From the IMG/VR virus record IMGVR_UViG_3300025889_001127, positions 1 to 21,229 of that record: a stretch of 21,229 bases of DNA. One strand, 5' to 3'. Made by a program: the position numbers and the translations under genes. This document shows positions 1-7,886 of this stretch, piece after piece. Source of the DNA: a virus. How positions within the stretch are numbered: position 1 is the first letter of the stretch; every line of letters begins with the position of its first letter. The notes beneath the pieces are model-generated. The model had not been told where the DNA came from and ran no database searches. It was given only the letters and a program-made list of their open reading frames with translations.

Positions 1-1
1 A

Positions 2-856
2 AGCGGAACAATGAAGGTCTGGATCAATGGGACGCAATACGGAAGTTCAGTAAGCAAAACCAACAATTACACGCAAACACGTTTTGATATTGGTGTTGCG
101 GTAAGAACATACTATTTTACGGGGTTTGTTTCAAGTGTTCGTACTGTTACGGGAACCGCTGTTTACACAACTGCTTTCACTCCCCCAACCGCACCTCTCA
201 CCGCTATCGCCAACACCTCCCTACTCTGCAATTTTACCAACGCTGGCATCCTAGACAACACAGGTTTCAACGCTCTCGAGACAGTCGGTAACGCACAGGT
301 GGATACTAGCGTAGTTAAGTACGGTACTGGGTCGATGAAGTTTGATGGCAGCGGTGACTGGGCTTTAGTTCGTTACCAACCAACACATGAACTATCTACA
401 GGTGATTGGACTATTGAGTTTTTTGTTTACCCAACTTCACTTGCTAGTACCAGTGGTTTGTTTGGGTTTAGAGATAACACGGGACAATACGGGTTAAATG
501 CTAAGCTAAATACTAACGGCACACTTGGCGTTGAATTTAGTAATAGCGGCTCTGGTTGGACGGTACTTGGTACAACTACAGAAACGGCAAGCACTAATAC
601 TTGGACTCATATCGCCATAGTCCGAAATGGGGCTAACTTATATGGTTTTGTTGATGGCGTTAGCTATACATTTTCATCAGGATACTCTGGGCAAGTTTAT
701 GTAGTACCAAATGGTGTTTTAGCTATAGGGGCTAATGCCCCTTCTGGTGCAACTTTTACAGGCTACATAGACGAGTTCAGAATCACTAAGGGCGTGGCCC
801 GATACACTTCAGCATTCACCCCGCCTGATAAGGCTTTGCCAAACATAGGAGTTTAA
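2..856 (+). CDS. Tail fibre/appendage protein with LamG (concanavalin A-like) domains, 5' end missing
   Basis: The reading frame is open to the left edge of the window, so this is the C-terminal part of a longer protein; the ATG at 11 is probably an internal Met. The visible part holds the end of one LamG-like beta-sandwich (starting near MKVWINGTQYGSS and ending VYTTAFTPP) and a second, apparently complete one (from TSLLCNFTNAG to ARYTSAFTPP). The second copy carries typical segments: KYGTGSMKFDGSGD, DWTIEFFVYP, WTHIAIVRNG and FTGYIDEFRITKG. Such domains in phages usually sit in tail fibres or other surface appendages and are thought to bind host glycans. It lies 3 bases before the tail-chaperone-like gene, consistent with a receptor-binding module. 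The domain family is recognised with good confidence; the exact appendage is inferred. Confidence 0.75.
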   Translation, partial: SGTMKVWINGTQYGSSVSKTNNYTQTRFDIGVAVRTYYFTGFVSSVRTVTGTAVYTTAFTPPTAPLTAIANTSLLCNFTNAGILDNTGFNALETVGNAQVDTSVVKYGTGSMKFDGSGDWALVRYQPTHELSTGDWTIEFFVYPTSLASTSGLFGFRDNTGQYGLNAKLNTNGTLGVEFSNSGSGWTVLGTTTETASTNTWTHIAIVRNGANLYGFVDGVSYTFSSGYSGQVYVVPNGVLAIGANAPSGATFTGYIDEFRITKGVARYTSAFTPPDKALPNIGV

Positions 857-859
857 TCA

Positions 860-1309
860 ATGCAAATCTATTTCAATACCCGAATAGATCACTATAAAAA
901 GATCTTCCCTAACATTAGCTTCCCTGCTTCTGGGCCTAGTGATGTGTTCCTCACACAGCAAGGTGCATATAAGGTGTCGGCATTCAGGGACTATGATAGG
1001 GCTACACAGAAGCTGGTGTCTTGTGCTCCTGTCATTGAGAATGGTTTTGCCTATGTGGTTAAGGTTGTGGACAAGACAGAAGCAGAGATTGCTGCTGATG
1101 TAGCTGCTAAAGCTGCACAGGTCAGGGCCGCTAGGGATCGTGCCTTAACTGCCAGTGACTGGACACAGGTTGCAGATGCTCCTGTAGACAAAGCAGCCTG
1201 GGCTACCTATCGCCAAACCTTGCGTGACTTGCCTGATGCTGAAGGCTTTCCTGATGTGGAGTTACCGCACGACCCAGACTGGGTTGATCCTAACCAGCAA
1301 GGAGAGTAG
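860..1309 (+). CDS. Phage tail assembly chaperone-like protein
   Basis: A 149-residue protein. From about residue 87 it matches the pattern of the Phage_tail_APC family: RAARDRALTASDWTQ, then a short spacer, AWATYRQTLRDLP, then GFPDVELPHDPD. In that family the segment 'R..R...L..TDW...D.P...W..YRQ.LRD.P...FP' is diagnostic and is found next to tail fibre genes, where the protein is thought to help fibre folding or attachment. The N-terminal 80 residues are less conserved. A good ribosome binding site (aggag, 8 bases before the ATG) supports this start, and the gene directly follows the LamG protein. The family call is fairly sure; a chaperone role rather than a structural one is inference. 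Confidence 0.7.
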   Translation: MQIYFNTRIDHYKKIFPNISFPASGPSDVFLTQQGAYKVSAFRDYDRATQKLVSCAPVIENGFAYVVKVVDKTEAEIAADVAAKAAQVRAARDRALTASDWTQVADAPVDKAAWATYRQTLRDLPDAEGFPDVELPHDPDWVDPNQQGE

Positions 1310-1312
1310 TGA

Positions 1313-1534
1313 ATGGAAGAACTGGAGCGCATCACTCGCTTAGAAGCACAGCATCAAGAACTAATGCGTCTGCTTCAGGAAACCAGACATGACATGAAAG
1401 AGATGCATGAAGATATGCATGAGTTAAAAGAGTCTCTTACAAAGTGGAAGGGTATTAGTGCTGGTATCGCTATCACTGTATCGTTGATATGGACAGCATT
1501 ACTGGGTATCTACGGAATCTTTGCAGGTAAATAA
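1313..1534 (+). CDS. Small coiled-coil protein with one C-terminal membrane segment
   Basis: A 73-residue protein. Residues about 3-45 form a charged heptad-like helix (RITRLEAQHQELMRLL, then HDMKEMHEDMHELKESL). Residues about 48-70 form one hydrophobic membrane-spanning segment (ISAGIAITVSLIWTALLGIY). This resembles XhlA-type phage haemolysin/lysis accessory proteins, which have the same size and order of parts, but the similarity is of shape rather than a clear motif. It sits among tail genes, not beside the holin and endolysin at 11476-12248, so it could instead be a minor virion or membrane-associated factor. AGGAGAG precedes the start at a normal distance, and its stop overlaps the next ATG by one base (TAATG). 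Confidence 0.6.
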   Translation: MEELERITRLEAQHQELMRLLQETRHDMKEMHEDMHELKESLTKWKGISAGIAITVSLIWTALLGIYGIFAGK

Positions 1535-1878
1535 TGTCTAAAAAAACAAGTGCAATTGTTACAAGAACAAGCGCAACAAAATACACATTATATAAAGTAC
1601 CTCCTAGTAATAGAGGCGAGTGGGAATTATTATATGTTGTATCTTTAACAGGGACAGACAGCCCATCTGTGTTTTTTTATGATTCCAGTACAGATACGGA
1701 ATATAAAATATTTGGTGCAAAGAATCTAGGTGCTGGTGATTATTTATTATTAACAGATGCTGTTGTAGTTATGGAACAGAATGATGAGATTAGAGTGCAA
1801 AACAGCGGTACAGAAACTCTAACTTATGTTGTTACTGTTAATTTAATTCAAAACATTGCATCAAGTTATCACTCATAA
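1534..1878 (+). CDS. Unknown beta-rich protein, AT-rich gene
   Basis: A 114-residue protein that I do not recognise. It is rich in Ser, Thr, Val and Tyr with alternating hydrophobic residues, no Cys and no membrane segment, which suggests a beta-sandwich such as a capsid or tail decoration domain. The central part (TDSPSVFFYDSSTDTEYKIF, then GAGDYLLLTDAVVVMEQNDE) resembles small trimeric or hexameric phage ring-type proteins only in general character. The gene is clearly more AT-rich than its left neighbour: a hand count gives 18 G+C in 60 at 1741-1800 against 31 in 60 at 1261-1320. Leucine codons are mainly TTA. It is probably a virion component acquired separately. Confidence 0.6.
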   Translation: MSKKTSAIVTRTSATKYTLYKVPPSNRGEWELLYVVSLTGTDSPSVFFYDSSTDTEYKIFGAKNLGAGDYLLLTDAVVVMEQNDEIRVQNSGTETLTYVVTVNLIQNIASSYHS

Positions 1879-1893
1879 ACAAAGGAGAAGGTT

Positions 1894-2031
1894 ATGCCGA
1901 TGGTTGGAGACAAGAAGTTTGCTTATACAGCAAAAGGTAAGAAAGAAGCTAAGAAGTATGCTGAAAAGATGGGTTCTAAAACACCCGCTAAAAAGCCAAT
2001 GCAGATGAAGAAAACTGGAAGGGGTCGATAA
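1894..2031 (+). CDS. Small lysine-rich conserved phage protein (45 aa)
   Basis: A 45-residue protein starting MPMVGDKKFAYTAKGKKEAK, with 15 Lys/Arg in 45 residues. Small proteins with the pattern 'MP.VG.K.F.YT.KG...AK..A.K.G' recur beside structural genes in environmental tailed phages, and I recognise it on that basis; no function is known to me. The start is well supported by AAGGAGAAGG a few bases before the ATG at 1894. Its stop overlaps the ATG of the next gene (TAATG at 2029-2033). The high positive charge and lack of hydrophobic core suggest nucleic-acid contact or a mostly disordered protein; this is inference. Confidence 0.7.
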   Translation: MPMVGDKKFAYTAKGKKEAKKYAEKMGSKTPAKKPMQMKKTGRGR

Positions 2032-2306
2032 TGGTACTTAGCCAACCTATTAATCTTATTAGCGCAGCGACATCGCCTGTTAATTCAATTTCAATTATCC
2101 CTGGTGATGAGGCTGTACACTTTCAAATTACTGGTATTACCACAGCCACGGTAGAGATTCAAGGCTCTGTTGATGGTACTAACTTTGCTGTTATCCAAAG
2201 CAAGACTGCAAATGCCTGTACCACTATTGAAAAGCCTCCTAAGTATGTCAGGGCTAGTATTACTTCCCATTCTGCTGGGACTGTTATTGTTAAGGCGATC
2301 TACTAA
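2031..2306 (+). CDS. Unknown small beta-sandwich-like virion protein
   Basis: A 91-residue protein, not recognised by name. It alternates short beta-type segments ([57 protein letters not shown]). The phrase '[13 protein letters not shown]' is typical of small Ig-like or discoidin-like beta-sandwich domains found in phage tail and capsid decoration proteins. A purine-rich stretch (GGAAGGGG) lies before the ATG, and the gene overlaps both neighbours by one to three bases, so it belongs to one tightly packed cistron group. A structural role at the virion surface is likely from fold type and context but unproven. Confidence 0.6.
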   Translation: MVLSQPINLISAATSPVNSISIIPGDEAVHFQITGITTATVEIQGSVDGTNFAVIQSKTANACTTIEKPPKYVRASITSHSAGTVIVKAIY

Positions 2307-2458
2307 TGCCGCTGAAAAAGGGCAAGTCTGATAAGACAGTATCGGAGAATATCAGCAAACTCCGTAAGGAAGGTTATCCTGCCAAGCAGAGTGTGGCTAT
2401 AGCCTTGTCAACGGCGGGAAGGAAGAAGAAAGATGGAAAGAAAAGGACTGTACGCTAA
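2306..2458 (+). CDS. DUF6496-like small basic protein (50 aa)
   Basis: A 50-residue protein starting [20 protein letters not shown] and continuing [20 protein letters not shown]. The order 'MPLKKGKS...I..NI..LR.EGYP.KQAVAIAL..AG' is the hallmark of a small protein family found in very many phages (DUF6496 as I recall it). Function is not established. Lys/Arg make up 16 of 50 residues. The start overlaps the preceding stop (TAATG at 2304-2308), and the gene's end overlaps the start of the next small basic gene by 26 bases in another frame. The family recognition is good; the number of the family should be confirmed by a profile search. Confidence 0.75.
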   Translation: MPLKKGKSDKTVSENISKLRKEGYPAKQSVAIALSTAGRKKKDGKKRTVR

Positions 2459-2591
2459 CATCCAAGCAAAGCGTAAGCGTATCGCTGCTGGTAGTGGTGA
2501 GCGTATGCGTAAAGTTGGTTCCAAAGGCGCACCATCAGCACAAGACTTTAAAGATGCTGCCAAAACAGCAAAGAAAAAGGTAAAGAAATGA
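2433..2591 (+). CDS. Small basic conserved phage protein, KGLYANI family (52 aa)
   Basis: A 52-residue protein that begins [20 protein letters not shown] and continues [20 protein letters not shown]. This '[37 protein letters not shown]' sequence is a frequent companion of DUF6496-type proteins in phage genomes, and I recognise it from that pattern. No function is known to me. It has 17 Lys/Arg in 52 residues. The ATG at 2433 is preceded by GGAAGAAGAAAG within the end of the previous gene. The stop TGA overlaps the ATG of the next gene (ATGA at 2588-2591). Confidence 0.75.
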   Translation: MERKGLYANIQAKRKRIAAGSGERMRKVGSKGAPSAQDFKDAAKTAKKKVKK

Positions 2592-2776
2592 ACACATTCC
2601 TAGGCGTTATTCTGTTCTGTATGCAAGGCGAATGCGCCTTCTGGAAGTCAATTGTGTTTGATGATATGCAAGACTGTCAAGCCGTTGTCTTAGCGGTGAT
2701 GGACGAAATGCGTCAAGAAGAGTTTAACATTGTTCAGGGTGTGTGTCTTCCTATCGAAGATGGGGTTAAGACTTAA
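2588..2776 (+). CDS. Small Cys-containing protein with hydrophobic N-terminus
   Basis: A 62-residue protein. It opens with a hydrophobic stretch ([20 protein letters not shown]) that could be a short signal or anchor segment, followed by a soluble part with further Cys residues (DDMQDCQAVV and QGVCLPIEDG). Four cysteines (positions 11, 16, 29 and 53) suggest disulfide formation if it is exported. Similar tiny Cys proteins with a hydrophobic start occur beside the basic small genes in related phages, from memory of such layouts. Function is unknown. It overlaps the previous gene by four bases and the next gene's ATG by one base (TAATG). Confidence 0.6.
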   Translation: MNTFLGVILFCMQGECAFWKSIVFDDMQDCQAVVLAVMDEMRQEEFNIVQGVCLPIEDGVKT

Positions 2777-3024
2777 TGGTCAAGAAAGCCTATCAAAACC
2801 CTGAAGGCGGTCTTAACAAAAAAGGCAGGGAATACTTTAAGCGCACTGAAGGAGCCAATCTAAAGCCTCCAGTAAGCTCTGAGCAGGCTAAGAAGTCTCC
2901 AACAGCAGCAAAGCGTAGAAAGTCCTTCTGCGCCCGTATGAGTGGTGTTCCTGGGCCTATGAAGGATGAAAAAGGAAGGCCTACCCGCAAAGCATTAGCA
3001 CTTCGCAAATGGGATTGTAAATAA
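2776..3024 (+). CDS. DUF6321-like small basic protein (82 aa)
   Basis: An 82-residue protein. It contains GGLNKKGREYFKRTEGANLK, then KKSPTAAKRRKSFCARMSGV and KDEKGRPTRKALALRKWDC. The signature 'GGLN.KGR.Y......LK.PV......SP..A.RRKSFCARM.G..GPMKD.KGRPTRKALALRKWDC' is a conserved phage protein family (DUF6321, as I recall). Lys/Arg account for 23 of 82 residues. Function is unknown; the strong conservation and charge suggest contact with DNA or with an acidic capsid surface, which is inference. It sits directly before the head-tail adaptor and its stop overlaps that gene's start (TAATG). Confidence 0.75.
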   Translation: MVKKAYQNPEGGLNKKGREYFKRTEGANLKPPVSSEQAKKSPTAAKRRKSFCARMSGVPGPMKDEKGRPTRKALALRKWDCK

Positions 3025-3683
3025 TGGCAAGCACAACATATTTAAACTTAGTTAATTCTGTTCTCAAGCGTTTGCGTGAGAAAACAGTCACTTCTGTCGA
3101 TCAAACACAGTACAGTCAATTAATTGGTGAGTTTATCAATGATGCTAAAAGAGAAGTTGAAGATGCTTGGAACTGGGATTGTCTTCGTAATACTTACTCA
3201 TTTAACACTGTATCAGGCACTGTTAGCTATTCGCTTACAGGCGCTGGAGACAAGGCCAGGATTTTATCGGCATATAATGACACTGAAGACTGGTTTCTAG
3301 AATACGCACCATCATCTTATTTCGATCAGATGCTGTTGTTAACAGACTCTGTGCAAGAAGGTGAAGTTCTATATTATAACCCTAATGGTATCGACACCAA
3401 CGGGGATATGATTATAGACATCTATCCAAAACCCAACTCAGTACAAACAATTCGCTTTAACTTAGCTGTGCCAGAGGTAGAATTAGTAAGCGACTCTGAT
3501 ACCACATTCTTACCTAAGTTACCAATTATACAGCTTGCCCATGCCAAAGCAATTGAAGAGCGTGGTGAGGACGGTGGTATTGGTGTCAACAGTCAATATG
3601 CTGTTGCTAAACAATCTCTGGCTGATGCTATTGGTATTGAGGCAGGGCGCAGGCCAGACGAGACTAACTGGGCCTGGATCTAA
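3024..3683 (+). CDS. Head-tail adaptor protein (SU10-type / gp11-like connector)
   Basis: A 219-residue protein. The N-terminal part (NLVNSVLKRLREKTV, then QYSQLIGEFINDAKREVEDA followed by WNWDCL) is the characteristic start of SU10-type adaptor proteins of podoviruses, in which 'I.E.INDAK.EVEDAWNW' is strongly conserved. A beta-rich middle (SFNTVSGTVSYSLTG, DIYPKPNSVQTIRFNL) and a helical C-terminus (LAHAKAIEERGEDGG) complete the family plan. The adaptor joins the portal ring to the tail nozzle and closes the channel. The length fits the family, about 190-230 residues. Its direct partner, the nozzle candidate, follows with a one-base overlap. The call is confident at family level; comparison with T7 gp11 is by role. 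Confidence 0.75.
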   Translation: MASTTYLNLVNSVLKRLREKTVTSVDQTQYSQLIGEFINDAKREVEDAWNWDCLRNTYSFNTVSGTVSYSLTGAGDKARILSAYNDTEDWFLEYAPSSYFDQMLLLTDSVQEGEVLYYNPNGIDTNGDMIIDIYPKPNSVQTIRFNLAVPEVELVSDSDTTFLPKLPIIQLAHAKAIEERGEDGGIGVNSQYAVAKQSLADAIGIEAGRRPDETNWAWI

Positions 3684-5284
3684 TGCCAAATAAACCATTA
3701 CAACCAGTATCAATTACCAGCCCAGGCTTCTTTGGCTTAAATAGTCAAGAGGCTGGTGTGGGTATGAACCCATCCTTTGCTTTGATGACATCAAACAGTG
3801 TTGTAGATAAGTCAGGCAGGATTGCAGCTAGGAAGGGATGGACATACACAACGACATCTGGCGGTACTTCAACATCGCCTAAAATGATGTTTGAGTTTGA
3901 TAACTTTGATGGCACTAATACCATCATCAGCGCTGGTAATAATAAGATATTTACTGGCGAAACAACAATGACAGAAGCCACTGTCAGAAACACAGATAAC
4001 AGCGGCGATCAGTCGGTAACAATTACTGCCGATAACTGGCAATTTGTACAGGCTCAGTACCAGTCTGGTCTTACCCGTAGTCCTCATGGGTACATGGTAC
4101 AGAAAACCCACACACCACTGGTCTATCATAAGCTACCGCTATCTGGCGGCAGTCCTCACGATCATGATGATGGTTTCGGGTTTCAAAGACTTGCTGATGT
4201 TGGGACTGTTCCTACAGGATACAGTGTATCGACATTTCAGCCTAATTGTGGATTAGCCGCCTTTGGTCGTCTATGGCTTGCTAATGTTGGTGATAACAAG
4301 TTAACAGTCTATTATTCTGTATTATTAGACTCATCTGATTTTACTGGACTAGGTTCTGGATTTATTAACCTAGAACAAGTTATTACAAACAGTGATGAAA
4401 TTGTAGCACTTGCAGAGCATAATAATTCATTAATCATCTTCTGCCGAAATAACATCGTTATTTATAATAATGCAAACAACATAGATAATATTGTATTAGC
4501 AGACACGGTTGTTGGTATCGGTTGTATCGCTAGGGATTCTGTACAGAATATCGGTACTGATCTTATTTTCTTGTCTAACTCTGGTCTTCGTAGCCTTGGT
4601 AGAACTATTCAAGAAAAGTCATCACCGTTGCGTGATTTGTCTAAGAACATCCGTGACAACTTTTTAGCTATTATTAACACGGAGAATGTTGATAATATTA
4701 AAAGTGTGTATTATGAGCCAGATGCTTTTTATCTGTTAAGGACATCCTCTTTTGTATACTGTTTTGATGTAAGAGCATTCTTAGAAGACGGTTCATCACG
4801 AGTAACTATATGGGATACTATTAACCCATTATCATTCTTAGCCACACGCAATAGGCGTTTATTATTAGGTAAGACTGATGGTATAGCTAATTATACTGGC
4901 TACCAAGATAATGGATCATCTTATACATTTACTTACTACACACCTTATTTAGACTTTGGTGATCCTTCTTTAACTAAGTTTCCAAAGAAGATGATTGTTA
5001 CTGTACTAGGATCAAATGTAACCTTTGATGTTAAATGGGCGTTTGATTACAGTTCAAATTATTCGATATTACAAGATACAAGCACCGCTGCTAATGTTGC
5101 AGAATATGGAATAGCGGAGTATAATATCGATGAATATTCTGCATCAATTGCCATTGAACAGTTGCAACAGCAATTAAACGGTAATGGCAACATTATCCAG
5201 ATTGGTATTGAAGCGTTGATTAACGGCAATGCTTTCTCGGTTCAAAAGCTAGACATTTATTCCGTGATAGGAAGGATTATTTAA
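3683..5284 (+). CDS. Tail nozzle/hub protein (P22 gp10 / T7 gp12-type candidate)
   Basis: A 533-residue beta-rich protein. It starts with SITSPGFFGLNSQEAGVGMN, then FALMTSNSVVDKSGRIAARKGW, a beginning seen in podovirus tail proteins that follow the adaptor gene. Later segments repeat beta-propeller-like blades (GLAAFGRLWLANVGDNKLTV, IVALAEHNNSLIIFCRNNIV, QNIGTDLIFLSNSGLRSLG, SVYYEPDAFYLLRTSSFVYC). In P22 gp10 and T7 gp12 a propeller of this kind forms the tail hub or nozzle below the adaptor. Position immediately after the adaptor supports the assignment. No single motif proves it, so the exact homologue is inferred. The second half is AT-richer than the first, with many TTA and ATT codons. 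Confidence 0.65.
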   Translation: MPNKPLQPVSITSPGFFGLNSQEAGVGMNPSFALMTSNSVVDKSGRIAARKGWTYTTTSGGTSTSPKMMFEFDNFDGTNTIISAGNNKIFTGETTMTEATVRNTDNSGDQSVTITADNWQFVQAQYQSGLTRSPHGYMVQKTHTPLVYHKLPLSGGSPHDHDDGFGFQRLADVGTVPTGYSVSTFQPNCGLAAFGRLWLANVGDNKLTVYYSVLLDSSDFTGLGSGFINLEQVITNSDEIVALAEHNNSLIIFCRNNIVIYNNANNIDNIVLADTVVGIGCIARDSVQNIGTDLIFLSNSGLRSLGRTIQEKSSPLRDLSKNIRDNFLAIINTENVDNIKSVYYEPDAFYLLRTSSFVYCFDVRAFLEDGSSRVTIWDTINPLSFLATRNRRLLLGKTDGIANYTGYQDNGSSYTFTYYTPYLDFGDPSLTKFPKKMIVTVLGSNVTFDVKWAFDYSSNYSILQDTSTAANVAEYGIAEYNIDEYSASIAIEQLQQQLNGNGNIIQIGIEALINGNAFSVQKLDIYSVIGRII

Positions 5285-5285
5285 G

Positions 5286-5516
5286 ATGGCTAATTACACA
5301 AAGGTAACCAACTTTACAGCAAAGGACAGCCTTACCTCTGGTGATCCCAATAAGGTTGTAAAAGGTGCGGAGATTGACACTGAATTTGCCGCAATTTCTA
5401 CGGCGATTGCTACGAAGGCAGACACAGCAAGTCCTACATTTACAGGCACTGTTACCACAGCTAACTTAACTGTGTCTGGTACTTTTAGCGGGACTATTTC
5501 TGGAGGTACATACTAA
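5286..5516 (+). CDS. Small tail-fibre-repeat protein
   Basis: A 76-residue protein. The first half (NYTKVTNFTAKDSLTSGDPN, KVVKGAEIDTEFAAISTAIA) is a conserved beginning found on many podovirus tail proteins and fibre N-termini. The second half has the collagen-like fibre repeat pattern KADTASPTFTGTVTTANLTV, then SGTFSGTISGGTY, in which 'SPTFTGTVT' is the usual repeat unit of trimeric fibre shafts. Here it stands alone as a short gene, so it may be an adaptor that docks fibres or a remnant N-terminal module separated from its fibre. Its start is preceded by GGAAGG, and it follows the nozzle candidate by one base. The module recognition is good; its role as an independent protein is uncertain. 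Confidence 0.6.
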   Translation: MANYTKVTNFTAKDSLTSGDPNKVVKGAEIDTEFAAISTAIATKADTASPTFTGTVTTANLTVSGTFSGTISGGTY

Positions 5517-7871
5517 ATGGCTTTGTCAACACAAGATTTTAATAGGTTCCTACAGGAGGCCTCAAGCTATACTGGCTTCGGCATGAAGAAGTATGATGAG
5601 TTAAAAGCGCTTGGAGCCACTGATAAGCAAATACAAGAGATTGCCGCTAGAGCGCCTATTGTTGGTGACGCTGTTGCTGGTATGTTCTCAGGGTTATCTT
5701 CATGGGGTTCTGGAGAAAAAGCGGATCTTAGCAGAGTCCCTCCTGGTTTTGACTGGGTTAAATATGTACAATCTAATCCTGATCTAATTGCTGCTGATAT
5801 TGATACTGCTGAAGAAGCCAAAAGGCATTATGCTTTGTTTGGCTATCAAGAGAATCGTCCTAATGCACCAGCACCATTACCAGGCAGGGATGAGCGTTAT
5901 CAGACCATCCGCAATGAGTTAGAAACGCAATACAATAATCTTGTTGCGCTTGGTCAACAGCAAGGTAAAGATTTATCCTATCAGGGCCAAAAAAGTGATC
6001 TTCCAGCAGTCTTTAATCAACAAGCAAGAGAACTTGCAAATGCTGGTGTTTCTAGCATCGCTAATCTTGGTATACAAGATGGAACTTTAATAGACAAAAC
6101 AACAGGTAAAAAAGTTGCCGCTTCTAATCTTGGTGGACAGGTTGCTGTAGATAGAGACACAGGCGTTCAAAAATGGGGTGATATTTTCTCTGGTGTTAAA
6201 GGTGGCGCTAACTATGGTATTCAAGCACTAGAAGACGGTTCTGTACTTCTATTTCCAGCGTGGGAAAAGACAAAGAGTCCTATAGCACAGCTAGGTTTAG
6301 GCGGTTTAGAAGATGTTATCGGTCCTATCCTTACTATTGCAGGCGCTTACTACGGTATGCCTGGACTTGGGACTGTTGGCGGTGCTGCCGCAGGCGCTGC
6401 TGCTGGTAACACAGTAGGTCAGTTTTTAGCATCTGGTGATGTTGATTGGGGTCAAGTGGCAACTTCAGCGGCATTGGCTGGTGGTGCTTCTTATCTTTCT
6501 GGTGCAGGAGGTGCTGCTGGAGGCGCTGGGGATGCCGCAAGTGCATTAGCAGATGCAGAGTTTATTGCCGCTGATGCTGCACAGCTAGGTCAACAAGGAC
6601 TTAGCACAGCCGCTATTCAACAAAACCTAATTGCATCTGGTGTTGATCCGACTATTGCCGCAAGTGCCGCTAATCTTGCATCTTCTGGTGCTGGATATAG
6701 CACCATTCTCCAAGATATTCAAGGATTTGGCGCTGATACAGGAGGTTTGCTTACGGCAACGCCTGAGGACATGGCGCAGTTTGGTGGCATCACAACAGGC
6801 GGTACAGGTGTTGGCTTAACAGAAGAGCAACTAAGCGCTATCCAGCGTGGTGAAATTCCTGGCGCTACCTTTGCTGAACAGGTAGAAAATGCTAAGTTTA
6901 TTCTTCCCGCTACTGGCGCTGGAGCAACAACTACAGGTATTCCTGGGTCAGAAGCAAATGTAGCAACTGTGACATCAGGCGCATTAAAAGATATATTTGG
7001 TGATGGTGGTATCGGCGGTTTCTTAACAGGGCTTGCAGGCGCTGGTATCGACTATGCGGCGCTAAAGGCTATCTCTGACGAGGCAAAGACACTTGGTCGT
7101 GAGACAGAGCAACGAGCCACTGCCGCTGGTGCAGCCGCTAATGTTCCGTTTACGCCCTACACAGTCACCACAGGTGCTGGTACTACTGCCTTTGGTGGTA
7201 CGAGAGAAGCGCCTACAGCCACTGTAACAGCCTCTCCAGAGTACCAAGCATTGCGTAATCAAGCCTTGGGTCAGGCAGGCGCTACGCTAGGCGCTATCAA
7301 CCCAGCACAGGCCGCTGAAAGCCTGTTCCAGCGCTCTGAAGCACTGGCTGCACCAGCAAGACAGCGTGAAACAGAGCAGTTGCTGTCCAGTCTTGGTGCT
7401 AGGGGCTTACTTGGCCTTTCAACGAATGTTCCCACTGTTGGTGGTACTGTTGCTGGTGTTAATCCTTTTGTGGAGTCTCTAGCATCTGCACAGCGTACTG
7501 CACAGGCTCGTTCAGCGCTGGAATCGCAACAATTCGGTACGCAAGAGGCACAGCGACAGGCGGCACTGGCTAATGCTCTTATCGGCACTGGTCAAAATAT
7601 TGATACTGCGGCATTGGCAACACTTACACAAGGCGCTAACTTAGGTACTTTAGCTACTTCTGCTGACCAAACCAGTGCGGCTAATCAGCTTCGTGCTACA
7701 CTTGCTGGTCAAGCTCTGCGTCAACAGTATGAAAATATAGGGCTTGTTGAGCGAAGCAAAGGAATACAAGCTGCTGCTGGTGTTGGTCGAGGATTGTTAG
7801 GACTACCAACACAGCCTGGTAATACTCCTTCGACGAATATTATCGGAAATATTCTTGATTATATTTTTTAG
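5517..7871 (+). CDS. Large Ala/Gly-rich internal virion (DNA ejection) protein
   Basis: A 784-residue protein rich in Ala, Gly, Thr and Gln. Residues about 75-115 carry 'FDWVKYVQSNPDLIAADIDT' then 'HYALFGYQENR', a short module also seen in secreted and calcium-binding bacterial proteins ('YL..NPDV......A..HY...G..EGR'). Around residues 260-340 there is a long hydrophobic Gly/Ala stretch (GPILTIAGAYYGMPGLGTVG, GGAAAGAAAGNTVGQFLASG) that looks like glycine-zipper membrane-active sequence. The last third is helical with repeated Ala/Gln/Glu. Podovirus internal core proteins that enter the host envelope during DNA ejection show this composition and gene position, after the nozzle. A T7 gp14/gp15/gp16 equivalence cannot be set from sequence alone. 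GGAGG precedes the ATG. Confidence 0.6.
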   Translation: MALSTQDFNRFLQEASSYTGFGMKKYDELKALGATDKQIQEIAARAPIVGDAVAGMFSGLSSWGSGEKADLSRVPPGFDWVKYVQSNPDLIAADIDTAEEAKRHYALFGYQENRPNAPAPLPGRDERYQTIRNELETQYNNLVALGQQQGKDLSYQGQKSDLPAVFNQQARELANAGVSSIANLGIQDGTLIDKTTGKKVAASNLGGQVAVDRDTGVQKWGDIFSGVKGGANYGIQALEDGSVLLFPAWEKTKSPIAQLGLGGLEDVIGPILTIAGAYYGMPGLGTVGGAAAGAAAGNTVGQFLASGDVDWGQVATSAALAGGASYLSGAGGAAGGAGDAASALADAEFIAADAAQLGQQGLSTAAIQQNLIASGVDPTIAASAANLASSGAGYSTILQDIQGFGADTGGLLTATPEDMAQFGGITTGGTGVGLTEEQLSAIQRGEIPGATFAEQVENAKFILPATGAGATTTGIPGSEANVATVTSGALKDIFGDGGIGGFLTGLAGAGIDYAALKAISDEAKTLGRETEQRATAAGAAANVPFTPYTVTTGAGTTAFGGTREAPTATVTASPEYQALRNQALGQAGATLGAINPAQAAESLFQRSEALAAPARQRETEQLLSSLGARGLLGLSTNVPTVGGTVAGVNPFVESLASAQRTAQARSALESQQFGTQEAQRQAALANALIGTGQNIDTAALATLTQGANLGTLATSADQTSAANQLRATLAGQALRQQYENIGLVERSKGIQAAAGVGRGLLGLPTQPGNTPSTNIIGNILDYIF

Positions 7872-7886
7872 GAATAAGGAAACATA

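Noticed and set aside
6334-7588. Open frames of 62-105 codons on the opposite strand and in other frames of the 784-residue gene
   Set aside because: The host gene is Ala/Gly-rich, so its complement and shifted frames lack stops by composition. The translations are Cys/His/Arg-rich and not protein-like.
7835-7869. Possible intrinsic terminator at the end of the 784-residue protein gene (gaatatt...aatattc, then six T)
   Set aside because: The stem has a single G-C pair and the T-run begins about ten bases later; it lies in coding sequence inside an operon whose next gene follows at once. Too weak to call.
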